Positions 22,045 through 34,189 of a stretch of 64,000 bases of DNA are shown piece by piece. The notes under the pieces were generated by a model. That model had not been told where the DNA came from and ran no database searches. It saw only the letters and a list, made by a program, of their open reading frames with translations. The number at the start of each line of letters is the position of its first letter. The stretch's first letter is position 1. Source of the stretch: Erythrophleum ivorense (lineage: Eukaryota; Streptophyta; Magnoliopsida; Fabales; Fabaceae); NCBI GenBank assembly GCA_026724425.1, contig JAIUCV010000083.1, positions 1,550,001 through 1,614,000 of the forward strand. Reading direction: 5' to 3'. The position numbers were made by a program, and so were the translations under genes.

Positions 22045-23800
22045 TTTTTTAGTATGAATGTTAAGATCACACAAAAGAAGTTCTATAATCAATTAAGGCT
22101 GAAACTGCCAAACTGAGTTCACGAGAAAGACCATGCATCAGCATAATATACGTGATAAAAGAACAAGTCGATCAAATCTAAATTATTGATGTGATATATT
22201 TATTAAATTTCTAAAGCTCTGAAAATAATATGTATTGTAATTGGATTCATATTAATTTGGGCTATAAAATAAGGTTGAACATGCCAAAGATGGTTCACGG
22301 GTTGCGTCTAGTGGCTATACGTGAGAGATCTGAAATCGAATTATTTCTTCCACATGATCATTATTAATTTATCAATTTGTAAAAAGTGAAAACATTAACG
22401 ATCGATGGATGAAAATTGGGAACATCAATGCGGATTAATTGTACGTAAATAAAGGTGACGACGAGCCAAAGAAGTGAAGAACCATACGACTAAACTTAGA
22501 CCAGGATTGTTTCTTACCATTTCTGTTTACGTTCGCGATTTTATGTTTTAATATTATTAACAACGCAATCGTAAAGGTAAGAAAAACGATTGTGGTCTGG
22601 TCGATATCAGATCGATGATGCTAAAAATGTTAGTTATACTTATAACTTTATAAACGATGGATTACATAAGTATTAATTATCCGCCAAGACAAAATACTTG
22701 ATACCCATTAGTAACAATGCATCGCTAGGAGCAGATGTAGTAATGGTGAATTTTGCACTGCATCGATTGATGGGTTACAAACAAACTAATCTAGATTTCG
22801 GTTTGAAATATCTCGGTTTATATATATATATTTAAAAAACTCACTGCACCATGTAATCTTTTTTATTTGTTTCTACGGTTCCTGATGTAAAATGTTGGTA
22901 TGATACTTCTGCTGGGTGGAAAGCAGTAATATATAGTGTACCTTTTTTTGACAGTAATATAGTGTACTTTTCAAGACCAAAATCCAAATCTGTAAATATT
23001 TATAGACTAGAGTTTTAGGTTTACTTAAGAGGTCAACAACCTAAAATAATTCCATTTTGAAAGGGCCTAAATATAATCACTTGTTTTCGTTTTTTTTTTC
23101 CTCTACCTTGGAGAAAGGAGTCCAGAACCATAAACACATCACATCATCGCACAAGTTGTCTCACAGACATTTTTCTCGGAATTATGTATTATGTCCATTC
23201 CAATACTTGTGCCCTACGCATCCAAAAGTCCATGGAGTATCGATATCATGCTAGTGCTCTATAAATCATATTTCTATTGATCTTGAGAAACCCATTCATA
23301 TTATATATCACTCTTCTGTATTTCACAATTCAATATTCTATGGAAAAAAATACTTCACATATGAAACATTTAGATTATACTAATCGTTATAATAACAGAT
23401 CTTGTGATATTCACTCATTTGCCCAAAGTTGAAGTTTCCAGTTTTCCCCACGTACGTATGTTACTTTTTAGATATATGGATCCACCATATTCTTATTATA
23501 TGGAATGATTGTTCTTTGATTCTTCTTGCATCTCAATTAAATCCCGATCATATATATACACGTGTGCAACAACAGTAGCATACTCACGGGCCAAACATAA
23601 TGAATTTGTTATCTTATCTCGTATTTACTAAACCGAGGAAAATATTGGCAAAAAAATATAAAAATAAATGATTTTATTATTCCATAATATAAATTAACAA
23701 ATTACAATAAAGAGGGTAACACAGTGTGTTACTATCACTCATGCAAGGAGCTCTCGCAATACAACAAATAGTAAACAACACAAGTCCACTGATGTTTCTC
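22045..23800. other. AT-rich intergenic, no gene seen
   Basis: Only short unsupported frames are present. I see no RNA gene or transposon end. Confidence 0.5.
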
Positions 23801-23880
23801 ATGAACTTCACCAATTCAAATAAACGAGTAGAAAAGAAAACATAACGATAAAAGATTCAAGCTTCACCAACGTATTGATT

Positions 23881-24291
23881 TTAGGGGCACTGGAAACCAG
23901 CTGGTGCCTTTCTGCTGCAAACATTGAGAAGCAAGCTAAGGTTAATGGGAAGGTATAGGTTGATGCCAAGAACACTAGCCTTAAGGGCAGTGCAAAGACA
24001 AGCCGCAGCTTCAAGATCGACCAAACCCTTGATGAGGCTGCAACATGGAGTCACGGGAGGAGTTCCAAGAGTTACATCGTTCAACAAGTTGAGAGCGTTA
24101 ACACAAACACCGAGCTTTAAAGCATCTTTAGGGCAAGTCCCGGTGGTGGCTGGTGCAGTTGGTGGGCTAGGTTTGTGTTTGTTGTGTTTGCGGGGTGGAG
24201 GAGGACAATCGGTACTTCGGGTTGCTGTAGTGAGGGTGAAGAAAAGGACGTTGAAGAGAAGAAAGAGAGCAAGAGTGTTTTTAAGAGCCAT
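23881..24291 (-). CDS. Short hybrid proline-rich protein with 8-cysteine LTP-like domain
   Basis: This is a 136-residue single-exon protein. Residues 1-24 are a signal peptide (MALKNTLALFLLFNVLFFTL). A short proline/lysine linker follows (PPPPRKHNKHKPSPPTAP). The C-terminal eight-cysteine module has spacing C...C...CC...CLC...C...C (CPKDALKLGVC, PCCSLIKG, AACLCTAL, ending FQCP). The family (EARLI1-like) is secreted to the cell wall, and some members act in cold or defence responses and lipid signalling; a specific role here is unknown. It is complete, with a TATA box about 110 bp upstream. Confidence 0.92.
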   Translation of the reverse strand: MALKNTLALFLLFNVLFFTLTTATRSTDCPPPPRKHNKHKPSPPTAPATTGTCPKDALKLGVCVNALNLLNDVTLGTPPVTPCCSLIKGLVDLEAAACLCTALKASVLGINLYLPINLSLLLNVCSRKAPAGFQCP

Positions 24292-24398
24292 TGGTTCGTT
24301 GAAGGAGGAAAGAAAAAACCCCTAAAGAAACTCTTTCAAGTTAAGAAGTAATTTGATAGTAGTGGTGGAGTGGAGAAATGTGAAGATTGTTAAGTGTG

Positions 24399-24406
24399 TA
24401 TTTATA
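24399..24406 (-). promoter_or_regulatory. TATA box of the short hybrid proline-rich gene
   Basis: TATAAATA on the minus strand lies 108 bp upstream of the ATG at 24291. The position fits a short 5' UTR. Confidence 0.65.
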
Positions 24407-24419
24407 GTGGAAGTCGATG

Positions 24420-25900
24420 GCTTGACTAGAGAATTAAATGACATATATTATAGGCTAAATGATCTGATTAATAATAGTGGTTACTATAATATTTATTTGG
24501 ACCGACCACGTTCTAGCCCTAAGGTATTTAGCTGGCGATATGCGTAAGAGTTTTGGAACTAAGCATAAAGTTGCTATATATCAAAATGGTTTTTCTATAT
24601 ACTGTTTTGTTTGTATTAATACACTCGCTTGATCCGAAATCATATCGTAGTTAAAAAAATATTATTTTTTCAATATATATTTATAGAACTATGATTTGTT
24701 ACAAACTTAACTTTTTACATATACTTTCCGTGTGTTAATTTTACGAATGGGTGAAGAAAATTTTATGTACTTAATTAATTAATAAAAAAATTAACCTCTT
24801 CAAATAAGGCCTGAATTTTTGCTATAAATATCAATTGTGAGCCCCGGCTTAAAGTATCATATGTTCTCATAAAATTATTTTCCTACAATATATATTTTAA
24901 AGAAAATAAAATAACCTCTGGCTTCTCAGAAATCAGTATTCACTGAATCAGAGTTTTGAAACCTCAATTTCCAATTAACTCATAAAGATTATGTTTTGTT
25001 ATTTTTTTTCTATTTTTCTCTCGATGATTACAAATTAAGGTTCCTTTCAGTTTAAAATTTTGTAGGCATTTTAAGGATTTGAAATTTGTTTTTTTGAAAC
25101 AGGACGATTTGAAATTTGTTGATACATTGTAAGCTAGAAGTGGAGCAGTACTTGATAACTAAGGATGGCATTGCCCCTTATACGTTATGTCCGTGCCTTC
25201 ACAGCTATTGCTCTACTTAAAGCTGAAAGTACAACGTTAAAGAAAAAAATCAACTTTTGGAGACATGCATGGCTTTATAATCTTGATTGATTGTTTTGCA
25301 GTTAGTGTAGTGTGGTGAGTCTGGTGACGGCGTCACGCACCGAAGAAGGATATTGTGACCGTGGCTGTGATTGGACACTCAATGTACTCTTCTTTTGCAG
25401 TTAGGTGCTTTTTTTTTTTTTTTTTTTTTGGCTAGTCTTTTTGTGTGCTTATCTTAAATCCTGGTTTTATGGGATTGTGACTTAGGGCAATTCTTTGACG
25501 TTGGGTTACGGTATGGTATAAAGCACTAAATGGTTCAGAGAGCAAGTAACCTTTTTAGGTGTTTTGTATCATTAGTGTATCTTTAATTGATAACATGTTT
25601 TTTTTTTTTATTACGCACATGCATAATATTTCATTTAAAAATTATTCATTTTTATGCTCCATATTTCTTACAATAATTACCGACGTAGATATATCTATAA
25701 GTTCTCATGGAGTGATGGTTGTAGTTAGCTAGTGTGATTAGAAACACAACAATAAAGACACCATAAATAAATAAAGTCAAACACAAAGTTTGTTGATGTT
25801 TTATTACATTATTATTAGTGGTAGAAAGTAAAGGCTTTAGTTGTGGTTCAAGTGATACCACTGATAAGTAAGTTGTAGTATATCAAAATAATTAGACGGG
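24420..25900. other. Intergenic, no gene seen
   Basis: AT-rich. A pure T run of about 22 bases lies at about 25408-25430. No supported exon. Confidence 0.5.
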
Positions 25901-25917
25901 AGATAAGGAAATGATGA

Positions 25918-27219
25918 TTATGGGCAGGTAAAGCCTCGGGGGATCCTGCGGTCACAAGCCCTACAAAGGACGGTGATATTGCGAGAAGGAGGGGAAGGTC
26001 GTTGACCTCCTGGTTGCACCAAATCACATAGGCAAGCAGCTGCATCAGCATCAGATAGATCGCGGATGAGGTTGCAACATGGCTGCGCCCTTCCAAAGTC
26101 TAGGTAATTGCCGAAACGTCTTACGACATTGGAACATGCCCTTATTTGGCCGGCATTCCTTGGACATCTCCCAGGTGGGGGAGGTGGTGGTGGAGTTTGA
26201 GGCGGGGGTGGTGGTGGAGTCTGCGGTGGGGGTGGAGGTGGTGTGGTTGGTGGACGCACTGGTGCAACCTGCGGTGGTGTGGTTGGAGGAGTTTGAGGTG
26301 GTGTCTGAGGTGGCCTGGCTGGAGAAGTTTGGGGTGGTGTAACTGGAGGACGCACTGGTGGTGAAGACTGTGGTGGTGTAGTTGGTGGAGCTTGGGTTGG
26401 TGTAACGGGAGGACGCACAGGACGCACTGGTGGAATTTGTGGTGGTGTGGTTGGAGGAGATTGGGGTGGTCTAATTGGAGGACGCACCGACGGAGTTTGT
26501 GGTGGTGTGGTTGGTGTTATTGGAGGACGCACTGGTGGAGTCTGTGGTGGTGTGGTTGGAGGAAATTGGGGTGGTCTAAATGGAGGACGCACTGACGGAG
26601 TTTGTGGTGGTGTGGTTGGTGTTATTGGAGGACGCACTGGTGGAGTCTGTGGTGGTGTGGTTGGAGGAAATTGGGGTGGTCTAATTGGAGAATGCACCGA
26701 CGGAGTTTGTGGTGGTGTGGTTGGTGTTATTGGAGGACGCACTGGTGGAGTCTGTGGTGGTGTGGTTGGAGGAGATTGGGGTGGTCTAATTGGAGGACGC
26801 ACGGGTGGAGTCTGCGGTGGTCTAGTTGGAGGACGCACTGGTAATATCTCTGTAGTTATCGGTGTGATATTTGGTGGAGGAGCTTGGGGTGGTATGGTTG
26901 GAGGACGTACTGGAGGAGTTTGAGGTGGTGGATTGTTTCGTGGAGATGTTGGTGGTTGGTTATTTGGTGGAGGCAGTGGTGGTGTTATTGGTGGACTCAA
27001 AGGGGTTGTCGGTGGTAGTGTTGGACAAACACATGGTGAGCACGTCGATGGTGGTGGAGGTGGAGGCCGGCGTGGAGGTGGAGGTGGAGGTCGGCGTGGA
27101 GGTGGTGGTGGAGGCCGACGGGGACTGGGCCGGTTCTGGGCTTCGGTTTGGCCGAGGAAGAGGATGCTTATCAGTGCAAGGACAAGAACTAGGGTTTTTG
27201 TTGAACCCTTTAGGGCCAT
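25918..27219 (-). CDS. Long hybrid proline-rich protein with 8-cysteine domain
   Basis: The ATG is at 27219; an upstream extension would need a non-ATG start. The 433-residue product has a signal peptide (about residues 1-27, ending GQTEAQ) and RRPPPPPP repeats. A long Pro/Thr/Val region follows, built from PPVRPPI, TPPQTPPV and TPTTPPQTP blocks. The C-terminal cysteine module (CPRNAGQIRAC, PCCNLIRDL, AACLCDL, ending RGFTCP) has one cysteine more than the canonical eight because of LCRAC. It is probably a secreted cell-wall protein. The centre is a 105-bp, 35-residue tandem repeat, so its length is likely to vary between accessions. TATA box at 27301-27308. Confidence 0.9.
   Translation of the reverse strand: MALKGSTKTLVLVLALISILFLGQTEAQNRPSPRRPPPPPPRRPPPPPPRRPPPPPPSTCSPCVCPTLPPTTPLSPPITPPLPPPNNQPPTSPRNNPPPQTPPVRPPTIPPQAPPPNITPITTEILPVRPPTRPPQTPPVRPPIRPPQSPPTTPPQTPPVRPPITPTTPPQTPSVHSPIRPPQFPPTTPPQTPPVRPPITPTTPPQTPSVRPPFRPPQFPPTTPPQTPPVRPPITPTTPPQTPSVRPPIRPPQSPPTTPPQIPPVRPVRPPVTPTQAPPTTPPQSSPPVRPPVTPPQTSPARPPQTPPQTPPTTPPQVAPVRPPTTPPPPPPQTPPPPPPQTPPPPPPPGRCPRNAGQIRACSNVVRRFGNYLDFGRAQPCCNLIRDLSDADAAACLCDLVQPGGQRPSPPSRNITVLCRACDRRIPRGFTCP
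26463..26882. repeat. 105-bp tandem repeat within the proline-rich coding region
   Basis: The block ggggtggtcta recurs at 26463, 26568, 26673 and 26778. This is an exact 105-bp period (35 codons, frame-preserving) with at least three full units and a partial one. Confidence 0.88.
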
Positions 27220-27300
27220 TTTGTTCTTAGGCAATTCTTGTCCTCACCAAAAGAAAAGTTGTACGGAAACTGGTGGATTCAAGTGTAGTGAAGCTGTGAG

Positions 27301-27308
27301 TATTTATA
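27301..27308 (-). promoter_or_regulatory. TATA box of the long hybrid proline-rich gene
   Basis: TATAAATA on the minus strand lies about 82 bp upstream of the ATG at 27219. Confidence 0.65.
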
Positions 27309-27339
27309 AATGGGTTTTGTACCTTGAGTAAATGGGTGG

Positions 27340-29170
27340 GCACGTTCCATGAATTCCATCTCCTAAAGCTTTCTTCCTATAGATTGGGCTAAGGTATGGG
27401 GACACTCTAAGGTACCTTGGAAGGCACGTCTCAATAGTTTTTACTATATATCGAACATATTTTGACAATTTATTGGTTTTAGTTGCATATTACATAAATA
27501 CATCACTCTCTAAGTCTCCTTTTCTATTTCCTATACAAGTATATTGTGTTGTTTGAATATTTCAAGCGAAATAGATAATTATATTATATACACGAATAAT
27601 TAAAAATACTAATATATCTCTAGATTAATCATGAATTAATATCCTTTTTGTGTGACTAGATGTACACTTTTTTACCGAAATTCAGACTATCTTACTCTAT
27701 CATTTTAAAAATCTAGACTAGGTGATTCTCCACGTCTTACGCAGAGATAAATTTGCTTTCTAAAATATATTTACAAATGAATAATTTAGATTTGTTTTAG
27801 ATTTAAATTTTATAGGTTTAGATATATTAAATTTTTTTGAAATTCTGTTTTGAATTTACATATAATAATATAAATACAGTGTGGAATGAAAAAAATTAGA
27901 GTAAGCCAATTCATACGCAGGTTTATTTTAAGACTTTTGAAATAAATCACGGAAAAATATTAAACAAAATCTTATCATTTTTAAAAGTAAGTAGAATAAT
28001 ATTAAAATCCTGATAACAACAGATCTCTAAATAAAATAAGAATGGTAATCTTTTTACATTTTAATTATAATTGATAATTTTTAAAGTAAGTAGAATTTAT
28101 GATATGAAAAAAATTAAATTAGTTTGTTTTCTTTTTATTTTTATCCAATATGTAAAGACTTACACATGTCTAAATCGGATCAACTAATTAATTAGTGAAA
28201 CTTTGATTATTCCATTAGCATATACATAAGTAATTAACTATGGAATAAGTAAAATTGAGCAATTATAGACATAAGTAAAACTGATATTCAAAAATTTAGT
28301 TAAAAAGCCAAATGAAAATTTGAATTATTATATGAAGTTTGAGATTCACTTGTGTATATTTCAATTTGTGATTGTTTTCTATAGAAATGTGTTTCACCCA
28401 TGAAATAATTTAAAAACAGTTTTATAGTTTTAGTTGAAAAGTCAACTATAGTAAAAAATTATTATATGAAATTTTTCGTCTCGATTATATATATTCAAAT
28501 TTGTGATTTTTTGTGTAAGAAAGTGTTTCACCGTATATAATGTTAAATAAACGCTTTATATTTATTAGTTTAATAACAAACAAATCTTCCTATAAATTAA
28601 TTTTATAATTAAAATATATTTTGAATGATAATATTTTTTTTCCTTCAATGTTCCCTTTTTAATATATAAGATTTAATATTAAATTTTCGAAATAAATATT
28701 TTTGGTAAGTTTAAGAATATTCAAATTTGTTTTACAATATGAATTAGAATAATCAAAATATGTAACAATAGAAATAAATATGTTTGAAAATGAATATAAG
28801 ATAATTAAATAAATAAAAATAAAAAGCTTAGAAAAATTATGGGAGTGACACCTCAGCAAAAATACAGTTCCTCTTTTAATATATAGAGAATGAAGTACAT
28901 AATAGATAATGGGGGTGATTGGTGGGAGCTGTGGTTACTGTGCACAGCTCTATATCTCTCTACAGCAATCCAAAGTTACCAATCAAATTTTATTTCCATC
29001 ACTTTTCATTTTTGAAACATATAGCAATTTTATTCATTTATAGAAGCGTGGCGGTGGAAAACAATTTTTCTAGAGCATCAAATTTAGTGCTCTCAAAATT
29101 CTCTCTTTTCTTTCCTTATTTTTTTTCCACATTCTTGTTTTAACATATTATTTCTATATCTTATTTGTTT
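27340..29170. other. Very AT-rich intergenic block
   Basis: No coding frame is supported. A change of composition at about 28910 (gggggtgattggtgggagctg) resembles the end of a small hAT/Harbinger-type element, but I could not find its partner end. Confidence 0.5.
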
Positions 29171-29175
29171 GTTTT

Positions 29176-29975
29176 TGAAACAACCAAGCTTTTTTTTTTT
29201 TTTATACTTAATCAATTCTAGCGGAAGTCTTAAAATAAATAATTCAATAAATCATAATATCAATTCAACAACAGAAGACAATAATCAAATAAATCAAATA
29301 TCAAATAACTCTAACAACTTAAGCAAAATGAATAAAACATAAATCCTATCATCCTCTTCTTCGGCCTTGATTCCGCGCTTAAACATTTCTACCACCTGCA
29401 TCACAGGAAAGGAGATGCGTAAGTATTATCATAAATACTTAGTGAGACGATCACTCTGCCCACGGGCCAATTACGCAATTTCCAGATAATTAAAGTCTTT
29501 TAAATAATTTCCACAATTATTAAATATTTTTCCACCATTAAAATTATTCCAAATAATTATTAAATAATTCTCATAATTAAATAATAATCTTAATTAATTA
29601 TTAATCCGAAAATAATTAATTAAACCAATTTAATTAACCACTTAATTTAATTAAATCCATTAAACCGGATTAAACCAATTCCAATTTGATTAAACCAACA
29701 TTCTCAATCAAATCGGATTAAACCAGACTGAACCGGTGGTGTCGACCGACACCAAACTTGGTGTCAATCGACACTCGGTCGTCTGCTCGAATCCGAGTGC
29801 GACAGAACGGCACCAACACACAGAAAACTCAAACCATTCATTCCACACACGATTCAACACAATTAACAGCACGAAAATCAACACATAACTCAAGAACAAC
29901 AACCAAAATCATCGATTCATTCATCTAACATCCTAAATCCGGAAATCCCGAACCCACAGTCACGCACTCACCTTG
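29176..29975. repeat. LTR-like repeat, copy 1 (truncated)
   Basis: It begins tgaaacaacc and matches the repeat at 32333 throughout (tctagcggaagtcttaaaat, gcgtaagtattatc, cagtcacgcactcacc), with moderate divergence. Similarity ends near 29975. It is probably a partial LTR of a retrotransposon lying on the minus strand. No coding region is attached. Confidence 0.6.
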
Positions 29976-30000
29976 AATGGGGACATAAGTGATTTGTTTT

Positions 30001-31068
30001 TAAAAGAGAGGGATACAAGAGACTTTGGCTCGTATGAAATGGACCACACCAACATTCGGCCCAAATCTAGCCCCTGAAATATTGCACAAAGATCGAGTCA
30101 TCATCTCCCTCATTCTCTCAAGCTCATCACAAATATCCCAACTTAATCTCATCTATCCTTTTCTCTCATTTCCTTATGTCAAATTACCACAATAACCTTA
30201 TCGAATTAATGAAGAAAAAAAACTAAAATATTAAAATTAAAAAACGAGATTGGCATTTGAAACGAGCTCGCGTTTGGTCCTCTCTCTCCTCCCCGCGTTT
30301 GTTCTCTCTCTACTCTCTCTCCTCTCTTTTCCTCCGTGCTCGTTTGCCTAAATCGAGCTTCTTTGCTCCGAATCTCCTTCTTTTTCGTCTCCATTCTGAA
30401 TATCGTTGCTTCTGTTCCATCGTCAGCGTAATCCAAGGCTGCAACAACTACAAAACCCAGGTCTATTCAACCATAGAGATTTGCTGTAATAGTTGGAATT
30501 CATTTTTTCTCCTGAATAAATCAGAGAATTATGCACATTGGGTATTTAAAAATGTTTTATCGGTCGAGTAGTACTCTACATTGGCAAATAACGTAATGCA
30601 GGTGTTGAATCGAAGCGAACCGTAAGTAGATTAGAAGAGTGTCAAAATTGAAAAGCTCCAAATGGATCTCCGCCGATAGTACAACTGGGTATAACTAGTA
30701 TAACTGATGGAGATAGTATAACTAGGAAAACTAGGTATATCCTGTATTACTGGGTATAACTAGTATTTCCGAAAAATGATGTTTAACTAGAAAAATTGGG
30801 TATACCTAAGTATAACTAGAACATCTGGTAATATTACAAAATGAAATTGCATCTTTAAAAATTAAACATTGTGTTTTTTATCACGGTTTATGGGTCATTA
30901 TGAGTTCTATTTGGCAATTAATTGAAGTGATTTATTAGAAGGGGTTTAGCCCAAAATCGTCAAACTTGGTACAATTGGTATTACTAAGTAATGTAAAAAT
31001 GTATTACTGTGTAAAACTAGTAATACTGATTGAGTTTTTGCATTGTTTTGGCAGGATACTATGGGCAA
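30001..31068. other. 5' non-coding flank of the MULE, with short AACTAG/GTATAACT repeats
   Basis: A TC-rich, 5' UTR-like stretch lies at about 30270-30430. From about 30680 to 31030, short motifs of the type gtataactag and gtattact recur many times. One exact match to the palindromic-complement motif gtaatactg lies at 31020-31028. No coding exon is seen. Confidence 0.5.
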
Positions 31069-33510
31069 ACACGTGAACATACATTTCAAATACAAAAGTA
31101 TCATGTACAGTTTATTGATGAAGACTTCAATGGAGGAGATAACACTATCGATAGTAGAAGCTATGATATGCAAGAAGTTTGGGTCAGATGAAAAAACGGT
31201 CGAATTCAAATTCAGTTACATTCCACTGCTGGTTGGATGCGAAGAATATCTTACTATTGCTGATGATGACGATCTTGTTGTATATCTAAACACAACTGAT
31301 AACAACGGTCAACGGCTGTAGATGTATTTTGCATGTAGAGGTCACGACTTCCTCAAAACTGCCCACCGCACAAATTTCTAGAGCGGAGAAGGAAAGTTCT
31401 TTTGGTGTGAATTATGAAGAGAATCGAGAACATGATGATAAAAATGGAGCTAATGCCCTGGCTCTATACGAAGGCAACGAAGAAGCAGAACAAGAAGAGG
31501 ACGCAGAACAACAAGAAGAGGCGATGGAAGAGGATGATGATACATGCGAGGGTAACGGTATGGATAAGTCGTATGGGCATGATGATGAATATGATGTGCC
31601 ACATGTTGTAGAATCTAGTCAGTATACTGAGCCATGGGAAGACGGTTTGGGTGTCAGTTTACTGCAAGTGTTTCCAAATAAGAAGGCAGTGCAGAGATTG
31701 GTGGATAGAACTGCATTTGATAATTCTTTTGGTTTTGTGTTAATGAAATTTGATAAGGATCGGTATGCAGTAAAATGTCGACATAAAAGCTGTGACTGGA
31801 TATTACGAGCTGCAAAGGTGAGAAATGCACCATATTCGTTCTCGATCAGAACGCACAACAAGATGCACACATGCTCACAGGCTAGTCAGGGTACAAGCAA
31901 GAAGAGGAAATGCACGCCATAATTAGTTGCAGCTATGTTGCATGAAGATTATCCAGGACTAATGGAGACGCCAACTCCTAAAACTATCCAGAATCTTGTT
32001 CAGACCAAATTTGGTGTGAAGATATCGTATTCTACCGCGTTGAGAGGGAAAAATCTCCATATTTATGATTTGCGTAGTAACCCAGAAGACAGCTACAAGA
32101 AGTTGTATTATTATTTGCACATGCTAGAGAAGGTCAACTCAGGTATAAGAACAAGTGTGAAATTGAATGGAGTGGGACAATTCTTGTACCTATTCATGCA
32201 TCGCTTTGGGAGCTGCCATTGAAGGATTTAAATGTATGAGGAAAGTTATAGCTGTGGATGCAACGCATCTGAAGAACGGGTATCGTGGTGTGCTAGTCTT
32301 TGCGTCAGCTCAGGATCCTAATTGAAACAACCAACACTTTTTAAAAAAAAATACTTAAACAATTCTAGCGGAAGTCTTAAAATAAATAAATCATAATATC
32401 AATTCAACAACAAAAGCCAATAATCAAATAAATTCAAATCTCAAATAACTCTATCAATTTAAGCAAAATAAACAAAACATAAATCCTATCATCCTCTTCT
32501 TCGGCCTTGATTCCGCGCTTAAACATTTCTACCACATGCATCACAGGAAAGGAGATGCGTAAGTATTATCTTAAATACTTAGTGAGGCGATCACTCTGCC
32601 CACGGGCCAATTACGCAATTTTCAGATAATTAAAGTCTTTTAAATAATTTCCACAATTATTAAATATTTTTCCACCATTAAAATATTTCCAAATAATTAT
32701 TAAATAATTCGCATAATTAAATAATAATCTTAATTAATTATTAATCCGACAATAATTAATTAAACCAATTCAATTAACCACTTAAATTAATTAAATCCAT
32801 TAAACCGGATTAAACCATTTTAATTCAATTTCCAATCAATTCCCAATTTCAATTCGATCAAACCGGTTAACCACCCTGAACCAGCATTGGTGTCGATCGA
32901 CACCCGCTCGACAGAGCGATACCGAGAGCAACGAACACGCAGAAACACATAATTACTACAATTATCAATCCAAACACGATTAAACACCACAATCAACACA
33001 TAAACATCACGAAAAACAACAGAAACTCATCAATACATCCATCTAACAACCTAGATCCAGAAATCCCGAGCCCACAGTCACGCACTCACCTTGGATTTGG
33101 ATTGAAAGGGAGAAACAAGGGGATGAACAGCAAGAATCAACAGCAAACTCCTCAGAAACTTCACAATCTCCTCAAAACTCTCCAAAAATCGCCTAGAACA
33201 CCTTTTGTCTCGAAAAACGAACCTTCCCCAGAGGCTGCTCGACTTTTAAACGCGACCTAGGGTTTTCCGACCTGAACCGACCACGCAGTAGCCGCTTTCA
33301 TGGAATTCAACTCCAGTAATGTATATAGTTCTCGCTATCCTATACAATTACATGAATTGGTGTCAAAGTACTATTGGAAGGAGGTGTGGCAATTGGCGTA
33401 TTGGAGGACGGTTTTTTTCGTGCCTGATGAGTCCGAATGGAATGTCCCAGATGACATCAAAGCAAAGAACATATTTCCCTTACTGTCTCATGGAATTCAA
33501 CTCCAGTAAT
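31069..33510 (+). pseudogene. MULE (VANDAL-type) transposase, broken and split
   Basis: Starting at an ATG (31061-31063, MGKHVNIHFKYKS) the frame has the PB1-like N-terminus typical of MuDR-family proteins. It then shows an acidic region and the MuDR DNA-binding domain (VSLLQVFPNKKAVQRLVDRT, with CRHKSCDWILRAAK). After further shifts comes the start of the MULE catalytic domain (about 32200-32325: RKVIAVDATHLKNGYRGVL, holding the first acidic residue). The core is missing, replaced by an LTR-like insertion. The C-terminal zinc-finger side reappears at about 33350-33480 (SKYYWKEVWQLAY, ESEWNVPDDIK). Stops at 31319 and 31920 and a frameshift near 32200 confirm decay. Confidence 0.8.
32333..33300. 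repeat. LTR-like repeat, copy 2, inside the MULE transposase
   Basis: It begins tgaaac and ends ctttca, short inverted TGAAA/TTTCA ends. In the reverse direction it carries a plausible promoter-like stretch. It interrupts the transposase directly after ASAQDPN. The flanking five bases do not match, so it sits at a deletion rather than a clean insertion. It is probably a solo LTR. Confidence 0.6.
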
Positions 33511-33527
33511 GTATATAGTTCTCGCTA
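33298..33527. repeat. 40-bp exact direct repeat flanking the MULE C-terminal piece
   Basis: Positions 33298-33337 and 33488-33527 are identical (starting tcatggaattcaactccagt). The first copy abuts the LTR-like repeat end. This looks like filler DNA from break repair. Confidence 0.8.
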
Positions 33528-33529
33528 AA

Positions 33530-34120
33530 CTATGTAAAACTGCTTATTTCCCTTTATTTTCATTCCTGTAAAACTATATAAAACTGGTTTTTCTTTGTGT
33601 AAAACTGTTTATTTCTCTATCGGATTTGTAATACTAGGTAATACTAGTATAACTACAGAATGAACGTATAACTAGTAAAACTTTGTATTACTTAAAATAA
33701 AAATAATAATTTTAAATTTGTTTAGTTTTTCGGAGTTTAACCAAATATTGGTAAATAAACGTATTAATGCTTATACACTCCACAAACAAATGTAGTAATT
33801 TTTGTCTACAACAAAAGTTACGAAATTATAAGAAAATAGTTGTTTAGAAAGATACCACACAATATCAACCATAGACTTTTAAGGCCACTTTGCTAAGAAT
33901 AACCAATTTCGGATGATAGATTTGAAACAATCAAGTTTTGCAAAATATTAATGGATAAAATACTCAAAATCATATGTTAATCATCGAAAATCAGCGGTAA
34001 AACTAGAAAAAGTATCTTTAAGATTAGGTAATACTAATTAAAATCAAAAACAGCCAAAGTATAACTATTTGCAAGTTTGGTACAACTATTATCTTGGTAT
34101 AACTATGTGCACTTTCTAAG
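33530..34120. other. MULE 3' non-coding flank with clustered TAATACT motifs
   Basis: Exact gtaatacta motifs lie at 33628-33636, 33638-33646 and 34028-34036. Many related pieces (actagtaaaact, gtataact) surround them. A short tandem repeat, aaggaaagacggcgctcgtt, lies at about 34119-34165. Confidence 0.55.
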
Positions 34121-34189
34121 GAAAGACGGCGCTCGTTTTAAAGGAAAGACGGCGCTCGTTTTAAAGGAAAGACTGCGCGACGGCTGTGT

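Noticed and set aside
26079..27331. Glycine- and tryptophan-rich plus-strand frames over the long proline-rich gene
   Set aside because: They are mirror images of the proline codons of the real minus-strand gene and lack signal peptide or domain evidence.
28919..29143. Open frame of 74 codons beginning MVGAVVTVHSSISLYS
   Set aside because: No domain, no homology I recognise and strongly AT-biased codons. It is more likely the end of a small DNA transposon than a gene.
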